DNA of 64,000 nt from an uncultured Eubacterium sp. (GTDB lineage Bacteria > Bacillota > Clostridia > Oscillospirales > Acutalibacteraceae), in NCBI RefSeq assembly GCF_934525195.1, contig NZ_CAKSZA010000002.1:124001-188000 (forward strand), written 5' to 3'. The translations under genes and the position numbers were made by a program. Below are positions 50,602 to 58,650 of this stretch, piece by piece; within the stretch, counting starts at the first letter, position 1, and each line of letters begins with the position of its first letter. A model generated the notes under the pieces. The model worked only from the letters and a program-made list of their open reading frames with translations, was not told where the DNA came from and did no database searches.

Positions 50602-50607
50602 AAAATC

Positions 50608-51018
50608 TTATTTTACAGCATAATTAATGCCGTTTTCCTTGCACCAATCAACAATTTTGTCTTTTACATACTTATGTTCAAAATCGCCGTAATCATTGCT
50701 GATTTCAGGATAAATATTGCAATATTTCCAAAAGGTTTCAACATAGTCCTTGTCATCAACCTTTTCAAAATTATCCTTGAGTTTTTTATTGTTTATGGTG
50801 TCAATAAAGGCACGCATAATTTCAATATCATTCACTGTTACATACGGAACATAGCCGAGAGTAACCATAATTTGAGATTTTGAAACATTGTCAGGAATGT
50901 CATTATCCGACAATTCACTAACATTTTTAAGCGTATAATCCTTCATCGAAAAACAGTAACCGTCTGAGCCTGCCCACGCTTTATTAACAGATTCATCAGT
51001 TATTTCAAAAATATCCAT
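50608..51018 (-). CDS. Hypothetical protein at the end of the ilv-leu operon
   Basis: A 136-residue acidic protein, not recognised. It opens MDIFEITDESVNKAWAGSDG and contains several aromatic and acidic stretches (DFEHKYVKDKIVDWCKENGI near the end). No signal peptide or membrane helix is seen, so it is probably cytoplasmic and mostly helical. It follows leuD after 10 bases and is followed by the operon terminator, so it is co-transcribed with branched-chain amino acid genes. No function can be assigned. Confidence 0.7.
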   Translation of the reverse strand: MDIFEITDESVNKAWAGSDGYCFSMKDYTLKNVSELSDNDIPDNVSKSQIMVTLGYVPYVTVNDIEIMRAFIDTINNKKLKDNFEKVDDKDYVETFWKYCNIYPEISNDYGDFEHKYVKDKIVDWCKENGINYAVK

Positions 51019-51028
51019 AAAAATATCC

Positions 51029-51508
51029 TTACTTAATTGAATTCATTAATCCGCCGTTTTTAATAATATTTTGAATAAACGGTGGGAAAGGCTGTGCCCG
51101 GTAGATTTTGCCTGTTGTAATGTTTGAAATAACACCGCTGTCAAAATCAACCTCGACTTCATCGCCGTCCTTAATATCCTTTGCAGCCTCATCACATTCA
51201 AGGATTGCAAGGCCGATATTGATTGCGTTACGATAAAAAATTCTTGCAAAGGTTGATGCGATTACACAAGAAATGCCTGAGGCCTTGATGGCAATCGGAG
51301 CGTGCTCTCTTGAAGAACCACAACCAAAATTAGCTTCGGCAACCATAATGTCGCCTGCTTTTACATTCTTTGCAAAATCGGCATCAATATCCTCCATACA
51401 ATGTGAAGCAAGCCATTCTTCATCTGAACGATTGAGGTATCTTGCAGGGATGATAACATCGGTATCAACATTATCTCCGAATTTATGTACTCTGCCTTTA
51501 GCATTCAT
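51029..51508 (-). CDS. leuD: 3-Isopropylmalate dehydratase small subunit
   Basis: Small (swivelling) subunit of isopropylmalate isomerase in leucine synthesis. The 159-residue protein has the homoaconitase-like motifs DTDVIIPARYL (about 14-24) and ANFGCGSSREHAPIAIKA (about 59-76), the substrate-recognition loop. The length of about 160 marks the LeuD2/archaeal-type subunit that works with a ~420-residue LeuC. It follows leuC after 15 bases. Confidence 0.94.
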   Translation of the reverse strand: MNAKGRVHKFGDNVDTDVIIPARYLNRSDEEWLASHCMEDIDADFAKNVKAGDIMVAEANFGCGSSREHAPIAIKASGISCVIASTFARIFYRNAINIGLAILECDEAAKDIKDGDEVEVDFDSGVISNITTGKIYRAQPFPPFIQNIIKNGGLMNSIK

Positions 51509-51523
51509 AATATCTGTACCTCC

Positions 51524-52783
51524 TTATAATGTTTCAGGGTCAGCGATATATCCCTTGATTGCAGAAGCTGCCGCAACAGCAGGAGAAGCAAGGTAAATTT
51601 CTGACTTTGTGTGACCCATTCTTCCGACAAAATTTCTGTTTGAAGTTGAAACTGCTCGCTCACCGGCAGCCAAAATACCCATATGACCGCCAAGACAAGG
51701 TCCGCAAGTCGGAGTTGAAACAATAGCGCCTGCTTCGATAAATGTCTCTACAAGGCCTTCCTTAACACAATTAAGGTAAATTGTTTGAGTTGCAGGAATA
51801 ACGATTACACGAACTCCGTCGGCAACCTTTTTGCCCTTGAGAATTTCGGCGGCAACACGCATATCTTCCATTCTGCCGTTTGTGCAAGAACCGATAACAA
51901 CCTGGTCAATATCAATTCTGTCAATCTCGTCAAATGTTTTTGTATTTTCAGGAAGATGAGGAAATGCAACAGTTGACTTTAGAGTTGAAAGGTCAATTGT
52001 GATTGTTCTTTCATATTCTGCATCTGCGTCAGCCTCAAAAACCTTATATTCTCTTTCGCTTCTGCCTTTGACATATTCAAGAGTGATGTCATCAACAGGG
52101 AAAATTCCGTTCTTCGCACCGCATTCAATTGCCATATTAGAAATGCAAAGTCGGTCATCCATAGAAAGCTCTTTAATGCCGTCACCCGTAAATTCAAGTG
52201 ACTTATAGAGAGCTCCATCAACACCGATTTCACCGATAAGGTGAAGAATAACATCCTTGCCTGAAATATAGCCGTGTTTTTTGCCTGTGATAACAACTTT
52301 AATAGCAGACGGAACTTTGAACCAAGCCTTGCCTGTAACCATACCGGCAGCCATATCTGTTGAACCAACGCCTGTTGAAAATGCACCAAGTGCACCATAT
52401 GTACAAGTGTGTGAATCCGCACCGATAATACAATCACCGCAAGTTACAATTCCCTGTTCAGGCAAAAGTGCGTGTTCAATGCCCATATTTCCGACATCAA
52501 AATAATGAGTGATTCCAAATTCTTTTGCAAATGTGCGTACCTGCTTGCAGTTTTCGGCAGATTGAATATCCTTGTTCGGTGTGAAGTGGTCCATAACAAG
52601 AGAAATTCTTGTCTTGTCAAAAACAGACTTCTTGCCAAATTTATTCATCTCATTAATAGCAACAGGAGAAGTAACATCATTGCCGAGAACCATATCGAGA
52701 TTAGCCTCAATGAGCTGTCCTGCAACAACGCTGTCAAGACCTGCGTGAGAAGCCAAAATCTTTTGAGTCATTGTCATTCCCAT
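51524..52783 (-). CDS. leuC: 3-Isopropylmalate dehydratase large subunit
   Basis: Catalytic [4Fe-4S] subunit, 419 residues, of the short LeuC2 type. The cluster cysteines lie in VVIGSCTNGRMEDMRVA (near 298) and STPTCGPCLGGHMG (near 357). HTCTYGALGAFSTGVGSTDM (near 126) is the conserved active-site region. ATG 52783 has GGAGG 7 bases upstream. The enzyme pairs with the following leuD. Homoaconitase is an alternative substrate class for this family, but the ilv neighbours favour leucine synthesis. Confidence 0.93.
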   Translation of the reverse strand: MGMTMTQKILASHAGLDSVVAGQLIEANLDMVLGNDVTSPVAINEMNKFGKKSVFDKTRISLVMDHFTPNKDIQSAENCKQVRTFAKEFGITHYFDVGNMGIEHALLPEQGIVTCGDCIIGADSHTCTYGALGAFSTGVGSTDMAAGMVTGKAWFKVPSAIKVVITGKKHGYISGKDVILHLIGEIGVDGALYKSLEFTGDGIKELSMDDRLCISNMAIECGAKNGIFPVDDITLEYVKGRSEREYKVFEADADAEYERTITIDLSTLKSTVAFPHLPENTKTFDEIDRIDIDQVVIGSCTNGRMEDMRVAAEILKGKKVADGVRVIVIPATQTIYLNCVKEGLVETFIEAGAIVSTPTCGPCLGGHMGILAAGERAVSTSNRNFVGRMGHTKSEIYLASPAVAAASAIKGYIADPETL

Positions 52784-52795
52784 AACATTACCTCC

Positions 52796-53305
52796 TTATA
52801 TATCTTCGGTAAATGAACCTGCACCTCTTTGAAGTGAGGTGACACCTGTTCGAGCAAGCTCGACAATACCGAATTTTTCTTCAAGTTCTTTGATGAATCT
52901 GTCAATGGTTTCGCCCTGACCGGTATACTCAAGAGTGATAGTTTCAGGTGAAATATCACGAGCTCTTGAACCGTAGGTTGCATTGAGCTCCAAAAGAGCA
53001 TTTTTTTGCTCAATGCCCTTTGCGTAAACCTTTACCAAAAGAAGTTCTGAAGATACCGAATTTTCAGCGGTAAGTTCCGATACCTTTTCAACAATTTCAA
53101 GTTTCATAAGTTGACGCTTAATTTGTCTGAAATTTTCAGGTTCTGTGTAAGTTTCGATAGTCATACGAGAGAACTTCTCGTCCTCAGTTTCACTAACGGT
53201 AAGAGAAGAAATGTTGTAAGCTCTTCGTGAAAAAAGGCTTGCAACTCTTTGAAGAACACCGCTTTCGTTATCTACAAGAACCGATAAAACCAACTTTTCT
53301 TTCAC
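52796..53305 (-). CDS. ilvN: Acetolactate synthase small (regulatory) subunit
   Basis: A 169-residue regulatory subunit with an N-terminal ACT domain (LVLSVLVDNESGVLQRVASL, then SRRAYNISSLTVSETED) and a C-terminal domain. It activates IlvB and gives valine feedback. The start is GTG (53303-53305) with AGGAGG 9 bases upstream. It follows ilvB after 14 bases. Confidence 0.94.
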   Translation of the reverse strand: MKEKLVLSVLVDNESGVLQRVASLFSRRAYNISSLTVSETEDEKFSRMTIETYTEPENFRQIKRQLMKLEIVEKVSELTAENSVSSELLLVKVYAKGIEQKNALLELNATYGSRARDISPETITLEYTGQGETIDRFIKELEEKFGIVELARTGVTSLQRGAGSFTEDI

Positions 53306-53319
53306 AGCCGAAGTCCTCC

Positions 53320-54984
53320 TTAATTAAATTCTTCAATAATATCCGTATGAGCTCCTCCCGGAGGAATCATAGGAAGTACATTTGAATCTTTGCTGATTCT
53401 GCAATCAACAAGTACAGGTCCATTGTATGAGAAAGCCTCATCAAGAACGCCGTCAATTTCGTCATTTGTGTTAATACGAAGTCCTTTAACACCGAATGCC
53501 TCTGCAACCTTTACAAAATCAGTTGCTCTGTTAGGGTCTGTATCGGAAAATCTATTTCCATAGAAAAGTTTTTGCCATTGACGAACCATACCTAAAACTG
53601 TGTTGTTCATAATGAACATCTTAACAGGTATATTGTATGACCTCATAGTGCAAAGTTCTGACAAGTTCATATGGAAACCGCCGTCACCCGCAAACATAAC
53701 AACAGTTTTGTCAGGACAACCTACCTGACCGCCGATTGCAGCGCCCATAGAATAACCCATTGTGCCCAAACCGCCTGAAGAAAGAAGTGTACGAGGCAAA
53801 TTGTACTTATAGAATTGAGCAGCCCAAAGTTGATGCTGACCGACATCGGTTACAACAATTGTATCATCAGCAGTTTTTGCATCAATCTTTTCAATCAAGG
53901 TCTGCGGATTTACATAATCACCGATTTGAAGTTGCTTGAACGGTCTTGAAAAGCTCTTGATTTCAGCTCGCCACTCAGCATGGTCTTGCTTTTCAACAGC
54001 TTCTGTAAGCATCGGAATAATGTCGGCAAGGTCACCACGGAGATGATAGTTTGACATAACATTCTTGTCCATTTCTGCCGCATCAATGTCAATATGTAAA
54101 ATCTCTGCATTTGGTGCAAACTTTGCTCTGTTGCCTGCAACACGGTCGCTGAATCTTGCACCGCAAACAATAAGAACATCACAGTCGTGAGCCGCTTTGT
54201 TGCACTCAAAGTGTCCGTGCATACCAATCAAGCCGAGGTGAAGCGGATGATTATACGGAAAAGCACCGAGTCCCATAAGTGATGAAACAACAGGGCAATC
54301 AATTTTTTCTGCAAATTTGATAAGTTTTTGACCGATATTTGACGATACAGAACCGCCGCCGCAATAAATAAGAGGCTTTTTTGCACCGTTAAGAAGTTCA
54401 ACCGCTCTGTTAAAGCAAGACTCCTTTGGAGTTTTTGCCTTTTCAGGAACAACCTTGTCTTGTTTTGTATATTCGCAAGATGCCGCAGTAATATCCTTTG
54501 GAATGTCAATCAACACAGGACCTTTACGACCTGTCTGTGCAATTTTGAATGCACGGCGAATAATGTCTGCCAAATCCTCAACCTTTTCAACCTGGAAATT
54601 ATGCTTTGTAATCGGCATAGTGATACCGCAAATATCAACCTCTTGGAACGAATCTCTGCCAAGTCCCGATGTAGCATAATTGCATGTTATGGCAACAACA
54701 GGCACGCTGTCCATATAAGCTGTTGCAATACCTGTTACAAGGTTTGTACAGCCCGGACCGGATGTTGCAAAGCAGACGCCTACCTTGCCCGTTGCTCTTG
54801 CATAGCCGTCAGCAGCGTGTGCGGCAGCCTGCTCGTGAGCAGTTAAAATATGATTAAATGTGTCACCGTACTTGTAAAGTTCATCAAAGATGTTAAGGAT
54901 AGTACCACCCGGATAACCGAAGATGGTGTCTACGCCCTGCTCTTTAAGAACTTCAAGTACGATTTGTGAGCCGTTAAGTTCCAT
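53320..54984 (-). CDS. ilvB: Acetolactate synthase large subunit
   Basis: Thiamine diphosphate enzyme joining two pyruvates, or pyruvate and 2-ketobutyrate, the first shared step of branched-chain amino acid synthesis. The 554-residue protein has the catalytic Glu in LTAHEQAAAHAADGYARATG (near 52) and a FAD-binding middle domain. The TPP motif GDGGFHMNLSELCTM (near 445) precedes the C-terminal MVRQWQKLF. First gene of ilvB-ilvN-leuC-leuD, with a consensus promoter upstream. Confidence 0.96.
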   Translation of the reverse strand: MELNGSQIVLEVLKEQGVDTIFGYPGGTILNIFDELYKYGDTFNHILTAHEQAAAHAADGYARATGKVGVCFATSGPGCTNLVTGIATAYMDSVPVVAITCNYATSGLGRDSFQEVDICGITMPITKHNFQVEKVEDLADIIRRAFKIAQTGRKGPVLIDIPKDITAASCEYTKQDKVVPEKAKTPKESCFNRAVELLNGAKKPLIYCGGGSVSSNIGQKLIKFAEKIDCPVVSSLMGLGAFPYNHPLHLGLIGMHGHFECNKAAHDCDVLIVCGARFSDRVAGNRAKFAPNAEILHIDIDAAEMDKNVMSNYHLRGDLADIIPMLTEAVEKQDHAEWRAEIKSFSRPFKQLQIGDYVNPQTLIEKIDAKTADDTIVVTDVGQHQLWAAQFYKYNLPRTLLSSGGLGTMGYSMGAAIGGQVGCPDKTVVMFAGDGGFHMNLSELCTMRSYNIPVKMFIMNNTVLGMVRQWQKLFYGNRFSDTDPNRATDFVKVAEAFGVKGLRINTNDEIDGVLDEAFSYNGPVLVDCRISKDSNVLPMIPPGGAHTDIIEEFN

Positions 54985-55016
54985 AATATCCTCCCTTAAA
55001 ACTTTATATTTGTTTA

Positions 55017-55060
55017 AAAATATTAGTTAATATTTTATTCCATATATAATGTAATGTCAA
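55017..55060 (-). promoter_or_regulatory. ilvB promoter with AT-rich palindrome
   Basis: TTGACA (55055-55060), 17 bases, TAAAAT (55032-55037) on the minus strand. AAAATATTA-GT-TAATATTTT (55017-55036) is a perfect 9-bp inverted repeat overlapping the -10 and start. It could be an operator. No T-box leader is present, since only about 40 bases separate it from the ATG. Confidence 0.6.
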
Positions 55061-55075
55061 GAATTATATTAATAC

Positions 55076-55104
55076 TTGTAAAAATAATTTATTTGTTATA
55101 TAAT
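55076..55104 (+). promoter_or_regulatory. Promoter of ychF
   Basis: TTGTAA (55076-55081), 17 bases, TATAAT (55099-55104) on the plus strand, divergent from the ilvB promoter, 37 bases before the ATG. Confidence 0.65.
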
Positions 55105-55141
55105 ATTGCAGAATAAAATTAGATAAGAGGGAGTTTATAAT

Positions 55142-56236
55142 ATGAAATTAGGAATGGTTGGATTGCCTAATGTAGGAAAAAGTACACTTTTTAACGCAAT
55201 CACAAATGCAGGTGCGCAAAGTGCAAACTATCCTTTCTGCACAATTGAGCCAAATGTCGGTATGGTAAGTGTGCCTGATGAAAGACTTGACAAACTTGCA
55301 GAAATGTACAAGCCTGACAAGTTTACACCTGCAACAATTGAATTTGTTGACATCGCAGGTCTTGTAAAAGGTGCAAGCCAGGGCGAGGGACTCGGCAACA
55401 AGTTTCTTTCGCACATCAGAGAGGTTGACGCAATTATCCATGTTGTAAGATGCTTTGAAAATGACGACATCACCCATGTTGACGGCAGCATTGACCCTGC
55501 AAGAGATATTGAAACAATCAATCTTGAGTTAGTTCTTTCTGACCTTGATATTCTTTCAAGACGACTTGACAACAGAAGAAAAGCTATGAAAGGCGATAAA
55601 AAGCTTGCAGGCGAGGTTGAATTTCTCGAAAGACTTGTTAAAGAAATGGAAAAAGGTAAAACAGCAAGAGCATGCGAAATTTCAGACGAAGAAAAGGAAT
55701 ACCTCAAAGATGTTGCACTTCTTACAATCAAGCCTGTAATTTATGCGTGCAATATGGGCGAAAATGATTTTGTTGACGGAATTGACAACAACAAATTCTA
55801 CAACATTGTTAAGGAAATTGCGGCACAAGAAGGTGCTGAAACATTCCCGATTTGTGCTGAAATGGAAGCACAAATTGCAGAGCTTGACGCTGACGAAAAG
55901 GAAATGTTTCTTGAAGATATGGGTCTTGAAAAATCAGGTCTTGACCGTTTGATTAAAAAGAGCTATTCCCTTTTGGGCCTTATCAGTTATTTGACCGCAG
56001 GCAAGCCTGAAGTCAGAGCTTGGACAATCAAAAAAGGTACAAAAGCACCACAGGCAGCCGGCAAAATCCACACCGACTTTGAGCGTGGTTTCATCAGAGC
56101 GGAAGTTGTTTCATTTGATGACCTTATGGCTTGCGGTTCAATGGCCGTTGCAAAGGAAAAAGGACTTGTCAGAAGTGAAGGCAAGGAATATGTAATGAAC
56201 GACGGCGACATTGTATTATTTAGATTTAATGTCTAA
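55142..56236 (+). CDS. ychF: Redox-regulated ATPase YchF (OLA1 family)
   Basis: An Obg-family P-loop protein of 364 residues that prefers ATP and associates with ribosomes and stress responses. It has the Walker A GLPNVGKSTLFNAIT (about 7-21), FVDIAGLVKGASQGEGLGN (near 66), the NMGEND segment where other G proteins have NKxD, and the C-terminal TGS/YchF domain near 280-364 (WTIKKGTKAPQAAGKIH). Full length. Start has AGAGGGAG upstream. Confidence 0.95.
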   Translation: MKLGMVGLPNVGKSTLFNAITNAGAQSANYPFCTIEPNVGMVSVPDERLDKLAEMYKPDKFTPATIEFVDIAGLVKGASQGEGLGNKFLSHIREVDAIIHVVRCFENDDITHVDGSIDPARDIETINLELVLSDLDILSRRLDNRRKAMKGDKKLAGEVEFLERLVKEMEKGKTARACEISDEEKEYLKDVALLTIKPVIYACNMGENDFVDGIDNNKFYNIVKEIAAQEGAETFPICAEMEAQIAELDADEKEMFLEDMGLEKSGLDRLIKKSYSLLGLISYLTAGKPEVRAWTIKKGTKAPQAAGKIHTDFERGFIRAEVVSFDDLMACGSMAVAKEKGLVRSEGKEYVMNDGDIVLFRFNV

Positions 56237-56296
56237 AATTCGACAACAAATATTTAATTGTTTTAATATCTAAATTACTTTTTAACAAAAGTTGTT

Positions 56297-56325
56297 GACA
56301 GGTTCAAATATTTGGTTTATTATGA
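56297..56325 (+). promoter_or_regulatory. Promoter of the sigH-like gene
   Basis: TTGACA (56297-56302), 17 bases, TATTAT (56320-56325) on the plus strand. Confidence 0.7.
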
Positions 56326-56367
56326 TAATATATTAAGTGTTAATTATAGAGTGATACAGGAGGACCA

Positions 56368-56931
56368 ATGGCTGATATAAACAAGAAGTCGGACAAAGAA
56401 CTCCTCACTTTACGCAAAAATGAAAATGTTACTAATGAGCTGATTAAAAGATATAAGCCGATTGTTGAAGCAATCGCAACGAAGTACATCAACTCTCCTC
56501 TTGAAAAAGACGATCTTGTTCAGGAAGGTATGATAGGTTTGTTGGCGGCAATTAACTCTTACAGAGAAGAAAAAGGCGCATCATTCAGCACCTATGCAGG
56601 ACATTGCATAAATAATTCCATTCAGTCGGCACTCAAAAAGGTATCTCGCCTAAAAGACATACCTCAGTCAAACATTGTGTCGCTTGAAGAGGATTATTTC
56701 AACGATGTTGTGCACCTCAGCGCAGAGGATGAATATCTCGCAAAAGAAAGCGTATCAACCTTAAGCACGGTGCTTTATGAAGAATTGTCAAGCTTTGAAA
56801 ATGAAGTCTTGAGGCTTTACATTGTCGGATGCTCATACAGCGAAATTGCTGAAAAGCTCGACAAAAACACAAAAGCTATCGACAACGCCATACAACGTAT
56901 TCGTAAGAAACTCGAAGGAGTTACTTTTTGA
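56368..56931 (+). CDS. sigH: SigH-like sigma factor (sigma-70 family)
   Basis: A 187-residue alternative sigma factor. Region 2 includes LIKRYKPIVEAIATKYI and EKDDLVQEGMIGLLAAINSY (about 46-65), and region 4 includes FENEVLRLYIVGCSYSEIAE then AIDNAIQRIRKKLE (about 137-185). The pattern matches SigH (sigma-30), which launches sporulation and competence in Firmicutes. An ECF factor is less likely because of the sequence DNAIQRIRKKL typical of SigH. The ATG has AGGAGG upstream. A zinc-ribbon gene follows. Confidence 0.85.
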   Translation: MADINKKSDKELLTLRKNENVTNELIKRYKPIVEAIATKYINSPLEKDDLVQEGMIGLLAAINSYREEKGASFSTYAGHCINNSIQSALKKVSRLKDIPQSNIVSLEEDYFNDVVHLSAEDEYLAKESVSTLSTVLYEELSSFENEVLRLYIVGCSYSEIAEKLDKNTKAIDNAIQRIRKKLEGVTF

Positions 56932-56971
56932 ATAATAGCCCAGGCAAATTTTTAGAGAGGTAGGATGAAAC

Positions 56972-57247
56972 ATGTACGAAGACAAAACATTAGTGTGCAA
57001 GGATTGCCACAATGAATTTATTTTCACCGCTGGAGAGCAAGAATTTTATGCTGAGAAAGGTTTTGTAAATGAACCGCAGCGTTGCAAAGCTTGCCGTGAC
57101 GCAAAAAAACAAGCGTCTAAAGCTCCAAGAGAAATGCACGATGCAACTTGTGCAGAATGTGGAAAAAGCTGCAAAGTTCCTTTTAAGCCAACTGATGGCA
57201 GACCGGTATATTGCAGCGAATGCTTTGCTAAAAAAGCAGAAGAATAA
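56972..57247 (+). CDS. Small zinc-ribbon protein (zf-trcl family)
   Basis: A 91-residue protein with two paired zinc motifs. The first is LVCKDCHNEFIFTAGEQEFY with RCKACRD; the second is ATCAECGKSCKVPF with YCSECFAKK. It is the probable zinc-ribbon domain protein seen in many Firmicutes next to varied genes. The middle is Lys-rich. Role unknown. It follows the sigma factor gene after 40 bases with its own ribosome binding site (AGAGAGGTAGG). Confidence 0.82.
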   Translation: MYEDKTLVCKDCHNEFIFTAGEQEFYAEKGFVNEPQRCKACRDAKKQASKAPREMHDATCAECGKSCKVPFKPTDGRPVYCSECFAKKAEE

Positions 57248-57262
57248 TTCATTACACACATC

Positions 57263-57294
57263 AAAAAAAGTCCACCAAACGGTGGACTTTTTAT
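57263..57294. terminator. Bidirectional terminator between zinc-ribbon gene and permease
   Basis: AAAAAGTCCACC (57265-57276) and GGTGGACTTTTT (57281-57292) form a 12-bp stem with T-runs on both strands, ending the plus-strand zinc-ribbon gene and the minus-strand permease. Confidence 0.9.
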
Positions 57295-57303
57295 TATTTA
57301 TGT

Positions 57304-58650
57304 TTAGTTTTGAATTGCAGTCAAGGCACTAACCTTAACAGATTTTTTAGCCGGTGAAAGACCTGCAAGAATACCGATTCCCGCTGAAATTACAACACCG
57401 CAGACAGCAAGCCATGGTGGAATATAAGACAAAGTAACCTTTACATCCGCACCCATTCCTAAGAATGAACCACCGCCCATATTGCTCATAACCGCTCGTC
57501 CGATTAGGTTCGCCGATATAGATACAATATAACTGATTACAACTGCAATTGCACCGCCGATACCGCCGATAATGGCAGCTTCATAAAGGAACATCGCCTT
57601 AATATCTTTGATTTCGCAACCGATAACCTTAAGAATACCGATTTCCTTTTGGCGTTCAAAAACAGACATAACCATTGTGTTACTGATACCAAATGATGCA
57701 ACGAACATCGAAACCGCACCGATTGCACCCAAAACGAGCTGAACAACTTTCATAACCTTTTTGGAGCTTTCGAGAGCCTCGTCATCAGTTGAGCACGAAT
57801 AACCTGCGTTTTGGAGGGTCGTTTTTACATCCTTAACCTTGCTTGAATCATTAACATATACAGAAATGCTGCTGTATGTCAACTTATCTTTTCTTGCAGA
57901 AGATGACATCATTTGACTTTCTTCAAAAAGTCTTTTTGCTAAGTCCATACTAATAAATACAGAATATTGTGAATCATAATCCGATGATGAACTTGGTTTG
58001 AGAACACCCGAAACTTCAAGTTTTTGCTTGTTGCCATACTTTGCGGTTGAATCTGTGCCAAATCCGTCATCACCCGATTTTGAAGAAATAAGGAACGAAT
58101 CCTCCATAGCATCAATATCACAAGAGGAAACCTCATAGTTTTTATCGTAAGAATAGTTTACCTGATTTCCCTGTGCATCTTGAAAATTTGTTACGGAATC
58201 TTTACCGAAGAAAGCACAGTTAGGATTATTAACACCTGAAAAGTCACCGCTTTTAAGTTTATAACCGAGGGCTTCTATTTGAGAAAGGTCAATGCCGTAA
58301 ATAGTTCCGGTGTATCTGTATTTACCGCAAGTAATTGATGCATTACTGTCAACCATAAACATTGGTACAACAGTTTTTACGCCGTCTATTTTCTCAAAGT
58401 ATTTAACAGCCGAATCATCAAACGGAAGTGGTTTTCCGTTTTCGTCATCTGATGAATACACGGAAATTTTTGTAAGTTTAGAATCACTCTTGTATTGGTC
58501 GGTAATCATTTTGTCGATACCAAGACCGATTGAAAGCATAATAATAATAGCACAAGCACCGACAACAACACCGCAAATTGTAAGGATAGTTCTTGTCTTT
58601 CTGTTTTTAAGGTTCTGCCAAGCAATCGCAATAAGATCAGATTTCTTCAT
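57304..58650 (-). CDS. ABC transporter permease (MacB type)
   Basis: A 448-residue permease with one N-terminal helix (about 18-40), a large extracellular MacB-type domain (about 60-270) and an FtsX C-terminal domain with three helices (about 315-440). Relatives export proteins or peptides with an outer accessory partner. The start overlaps the upstream surface-protein gene by 14 bases. Confidence 0.9.
   Translation of the reverse strand: MKKSDLIAIAWQNLKNRKTRTILTICGVVVGACAIIIMLSIGLGIDKMITDQYKSDSKLTKISVYSSDDENGKPLPFDDSAVKYFEKIDGVKTVVPMFMVDSNASITCGKYRYTGTIYGIDLSQIEALGYKLKSGDFSGVNNPNCAFFGKDSVTNFQDAQGNQVNYSYDKNYEVSSCDIDAMEDSFLISSKSGDDGFGTDSTAKYGNKQKLEVSGVLKPSSSSDYDSQYSVFISMDLAKRLFEESQMMSSSARKDKLTYSSISVYVNDSSKVKDVKTTLQNAGYSCSTDDEALESSKKVMKVVQLVLGAIGAVSMFVASFGISNTMVMSVFERQKEIGILKVIGCEIKDIKAMFLYEAAIIGGIGGAIAVVISYIVSISANLIGRAVMSNMGGGSFLGMGADVKVTLSYIPPWLAVCGVVISAGIGILAGLSPAKKSVKVSALTAIQN

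Noticed and set aside
54985..55141. T-box or leucine leader peptide before ilvB
   Set aside because: The promoter is only about 40 bases before the ATG, leaving no room for a T-box, and no leucine-rich ORF is seen.
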